Source: Paeniglutamicibacter antarcticus_C (GTDB lineage Bacteria > Actinomycetota > Actinomycetes > Actinomycetales > Micrococcaceae). Taken from it: 64,000 nucleotides of DNA. The stretch spans positions 124,001-188,000 of the forward strand of contig NZ_BAABLK010000022.1 in the NCBI RefSeq assembly GCF_039544305.1, given 5' to 3'. Positions 61,678-64,000 of the stretch are shown here, piece after piece. Within the stretch, counting starts at the first letter, position 1. Each line of letters opens with the position of its first letter. Below the pieces are notes generated by a model. It had not been told where the DNA came from, searched no databases, and was given only the letters and a program-made list of their open reading frames with translations. The position numbers and the translations under genes are program-made.

Positions 61678-62910
61678 GTGAAATCTGCCGCCATTGCCCA
61701 TGGACACCATGTTCCGGCCCGCTCCACTCAGCTATCCGGCAAGGCACTGCTACTGGCCGTAGTTGCCTTGGCCATGGGTGGGTTCGGCATCGGCACCACG
61801 GAATTCGCCATCATGGGCCTGCTCCAAGAAGGAGCAGCCGACCTGGATGTCACCAACGCACAGATGGGTTTGCTGATCTCTGCATACGCACTGGGCGTAG
61901 TGGTGGGGGCACCGATCCTCACCGCCTTGGGTGCCAAGGTTTCGCGCAAGACCATGGTGCTGTGGCTCATGGCATTCTTTACCCTGGCCAACCTCAGCTC
62001 GATCTTCGCCGCGAACTACGAATGGATGCTCGTCTCCCGGTTCCTTTCCGGATTGCCCCACGGAGCGTATTTCGGCATTGCCGCCATCTTGGCTGGCACC
62101 TTGGTTCCGGCATCGATGCGCGGACGTGCCATCGCATGGGTGATGCTGGGGTTGTCGGTTGCCAACGTGCTTGGCGTCCCTGTGGTGACGTTCCTGGGTC
62201 AGAGTTTCGGCTGGCGCTGGATGTTTGCCGTCGTGGGCCTGGTGGGTGCCTTGACATGGGTTGCCATTCGGATCTTCGTGCCCATGGCGCCGGCGGTCGA
62301 GGGTGCGAGCATCCGTAACGAGCTTTCGGCTTTGCGCAGTGGTCAAGTGTGGATGGCCATGCTCACCGGCATCATCGGTTTCGGCGGCTTCTTTGCCGTG
62401 TATTCCTATATCAGCCCGATCCTCACCGACGTCACCGGGCTGTCGATCAGGGCGGTACCTCTGGTGCTGGGACTCTACGGGATCGGCATGGTTGTTGGCT
62501 CACTGATTGGAGGCAGGCTCGCGGATTGGTCGGTGATGGGTGCCATCTATATCGCCACCTCGGCCATGGTTCTTTTCATGGCACTCTTCGGTCTGGTCGC
62601 CACCCATATTGCGCCGACCCTTATCCTCGTATTCATCCTGGGATGCACCGGGTCGCTGCTGGTTCCGGCGCTTCAAGCCCTGCTCATGGACTCCGCTCCG
62701 CATGCACAGTCCTTGGCAGCTTCCCTCAACCACTCGGCATTGAACGTCGCCAACGCGCTGGGAGCGGCCCTTGGAGCCGCTGTCATCACTGCGGGCCTGG
62801 GCTACCGCGCTCCTGCCTTTTTGGGTGCCGGACTAGCCCTTCTTGGGCTGTTGCTGGCCATTGCTACGGGAATCCGCGCCAAGCGCCTGGCCGGCGATAG
62901 CGCGAAATAG
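61678..62910 (+). CDS. MFS transporter, AraJ/DHA1-like
   Basis: 410 residues, GTG start after AAGGGA, 12 helices. The first helix MGGFGIGTTEFAIMGLLQEGA, then SAYALGVVVGAPILTALGAKVSRKT and RFLSGLPHGAYFGIAA, is the DHA1 AraJ/YdhP-like pattern for drug or sugar efflux. Substrate unknown. Preceded by 178 bases with the short hairpin and no other gene. Confidence 0.8.
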   Translation: MKSAAIAHGHHVPARSTQLSGKALLLAVVALAMGGFGIGTTEFAIMGLLQEGAADLDVTNAQMGLLISAYALGVVVGAPILTALGAKVSRKTMVLWLMAFFTLANLSSIFAANYEWMLVSRFLSGLPHGAYFGIAAILAGTLVPASMRGRAIAWVMLGLSVANVLGVPVVTFLGQSFGWRWMFAVVGLVGALTWVAIRIFVPMAPAVEGASIRNELSALRSGQVWMAMLTGIIGFGGFFAVYSYISPILTDVTGLSIRAVPLVLGLYGIGMVVGSLIGGRLADWSVMGAIYIATSAMVLFMALFGLVATHIAPTLILVFILGCTGSLLVPALQALLMDSAPHAQSLAASLNHSALNVANALGAALGAAVITAGLGYRAPAFLGAGLALLGLLLAIATGIRAKRLAGDSAK

Positions 62911-63147
62911 CCGTACCGGTGGAACGAGGTGCCCGATCCGGTCTTGTACCGCGCAATCAGGGATAATCCAAGAGATGGTTGGGTGCTTCCCGCGGGTGAC
63001 TGGAACCGTATTGTGCGCTGACGCTGGGGCTGCGCGGGAGGCCGAAAAAACGATGTGCGGCTCCGATTGGCGTTTGTGCTCCATGGTGCTGTAGATTGTT
63101 ATCTCGGTTCGGCAGCCCTTCGGGAAAGCTAGAAATCAATCCTTTTC

Positions 63148-63220
63148 GGGGGTATGGCGCAGTTGGTAGCGCGTCTGCATGGCATGCAGAAGGTCAGGGG
63201 TTCGAATCCCCTTACCTCCA
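63148..63220 (+). tRNA. tRNA-Ala (anticodon GGC)
   Basis: 73 bases. Acceptor GGGGGTA pairs with TACCTCC (one G-U). Anticodon stem TCTGC/GCAGA closes loop ATGGCAT with anticodon GGC; T-arm AGGGG-TTCGAAT-CCCCT. Reads GCC/GCU codons. The 3' CCA is not encoded. Confidence 0.92.
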
Positions 63221-63229
63221 CCGAAGACC

Positions 63230-63260
63230 AAAGGCCCCAAACATCCTGTTTGGGGCCTTT
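63230..63260 (+). terminator. Terminator after tRNA-Ala(GGC)
   Basis: A perfect 14-bp stem (63230-63243 with 63247-63260) with a 3-base loop, ending GGGGCCTTT. It is nine bases after the tRNA, and it can also serve the minus-strand gene ending at 63284. Confidence 0.85.
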
Positions 63261-63283
63261 CGCGTATTTCCGGATCGTTGGCG

Positions 63284-63709
63284 TCAGCTCAGGCGGCCCA
63301 CGGGCCGGTATCCGGAGTAGCCGATCATGGCGCGCATCCACGTGACCAGCGGGGTGAGTCCGGTGTGGTGCAGGTCGTTGGCTCCTGCGATGAAAACCGG
63401 GACCTCATCCCGCATGGACTTGGACAACCGACGTAGGATCCGATTGGTGTCACCGGTTCCGGTCAGCAGCAGCGCCACCGGGCGAAAACCAAAAACGGCC
63501 CGGACCAATGCCAACCCGTGCATACGGGAAAAACGCAGTGGGCCAACCAGGACCATGGCGTCGAAATAGATCAGTTCATGGGCAGAGGAGCTCGTGACTT
63601 GGAGGAGCTCACCACGTATTTCATACGCGAACAGCTTCTCGGCGAGCTCGGTGGCGCGCAGCTTGGCAAGCGTGTCGCGCTGGTAATAAACAATGGCAAC
63701 ACGATCCAT
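63284..63709 (-). CDS. Hypothetical flavodoxin-like-fold protein
   Basis: 141 residues. The start VAIVYYQRDTLAKLRATELAEKLF and FDAMVLVGPLRFSRMHG have the strand-loop-helix order of a flavodoxin domain, and TGTGDTNRILRRLSK resembles a later part. The usual flavin phosphate loop T/S-x-T-G-x-T is not clearly conserved, so flavin binding is doubtful. ATG 63709 has GAGG before it; 63721 is the alternative. Function unknown. Confidence 0.5.
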   Translation of the reverse strand: MDRVAIVYYQRDTLAKLRATELAEKLFAYEIRGELLQVTSSSAHELIYFDAMVLVGPLRFSRMHGLALVRAVFGFRPVALLLTGTGDTNRILRRLSKSMRDEVPVFIAGANDLHHTGLTPLVTWMRAMIGYSGYRPVGRLS

Positions 63710-64000
63710 GGGATACCTCATTCCTGCACTGAACGAATGCCCTGGGCCGAGAACCCAAGGGTCGTCTAATCTCCATGTTACGCGGATTGGCTGAAAAATC
63801 GATGGTAGGGCCCGGAGCTTGATCGATATCCAGGGGCTGTCAAATGCACCGTGATGGGCACGATTCGGATACGAATTGAAACCGAGATTGAGTGGTCGTC
63901 CAGCGGCCCCCATTCTGTCGCTAAGGATGTTCTTGGGGAACTGAACCAGAAGGTGAATATCGATGCTGCGGCATGGGGAACAACGTAATCTCTTGCGGGG
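63710..64000. other. End of window without a supported gene
   Basis: The frame of the preceding minus-strand gene stays open through here to 63913, but no family similarity or ribosome site supports a longer protein. Nothing else is seen. Confidence 0.4.

Noticed and set aside
1..64000. CRISPR array, insertion sequence or rRNA
   Set aside because: No regularly spaced repeats, transposase motifs with inverted ends or rRNA-like sequence were seen on reading the window.

Overview
The window looks like chromosomal DNA of a high-GC Gram-positive actinobacterium, most likely of the Micrococcaceae (Arthrobacter / Paeniglutamicibacter / Glutamicibacter type). Evidence: strong G/C preference at third codon positions, many GTG/TTG starts, tightly coupled ATGA/TAATG gene junctions, a typical actinobacterial fused copper nitrite reductase, a putrescine oxidase of Rhodococcus/Kocuria type, and a standalone BldC/excisionase-like HTH gene. 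I see no insertion sequence, prophage, CRISPR array, rRNA or replication origin. This is an inference from sequence character, not from a database search.

Layout. (1) 0-7.5 kb: a nitrogen-oxide block. It has the 3' part of a flavohaemoglobin with an apparent frameshift, a DUF2249 protein, and a translationally coupled operon of a Cys-containing HTH regulator, an NnrS-like membrane protein and an 895-residue membrane-anchored copper nitrite reductase. An ArsR/CmtR-like sensor and a CDF metal exporter follow. (2) 7.5-14.5 kb: a PQQ-type sugar dehydrogenase, a glycine betaine/proline-type ABC transporter operon with an unusual nested palindrome upstream, and two Rieske ferredoxins flanking a ferredoxin reductase. 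(3) 14.5-23.8 kb: membrane proteins, a GPH/MFS permease, a DedA-type protein, an Lrp regulator, a DUF1989 protein, an NRAMP-like transporter, a YcsI-type protein, a nucleoside hydrolase and an MFS permease. (4) 23.8-31.7 kb: a complete kdp potassium system, order on the minus strand [27-aa ORF]-kdpF-A-B-C-D-E. (5) 32.4-38.8 kb: an SRPBCC protein, a SurA-like lipoprotein, and the 5-oxoprolinase operon pxpA-pxpBC-accC/BCCP-gntR. (6) 38.8-46.4 kb: DUF456, LapA-like and unknown membrane proteins, a decayed stretch, a TetR-controlled putrescine oxidase / universal stress protein / APC permease operon, and idi. (7) 46.5-51.5 kb: etfB-etfA-cytochrome b-acyl-CoA dehydrogenase (isobutyryl-CoA type), with RidA and Lrp on the other strand. 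(8) 51.8-64 kb: HTH protein, tRNA-Ala(CGC), MFS permeases, a broken histidine phosphatase gene, a hemerythrin, small membrane proteins, a carboxyethylornithine synthase-like enzyme, an AlkB-like dioxygenase, an endonuclease/exonuclease/phosphatase protein, a ferredoxin reductase-like flavoprotein and tRNA-Ala(GGC).

How the genes connect. The most informative link is regulatory: an 11-bp operator TTGTT-N-AACAA occurs three times, twice upstream of the NRAMP/YcsI genes (19.1 kb) and once upstream of pxpA (38.8 kb). This ties the two loci into one probable regulon, with the GntR regulator at 33.9-34.6 kb as the obvious candidate. The gene set (YcsG-like NRAMP, YcsI, PxpA, PxpB/C) matches the Bacillus ycsFGI-kip neighbourhood, here split into two places. 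Other coherent modules are nitrite reduction with NO detoxification, betaine uptake, potassium uptake, putrescine oxidation, and valine-type acyl-CoA oxidation with its own ETF and a membrane cytochrome b.
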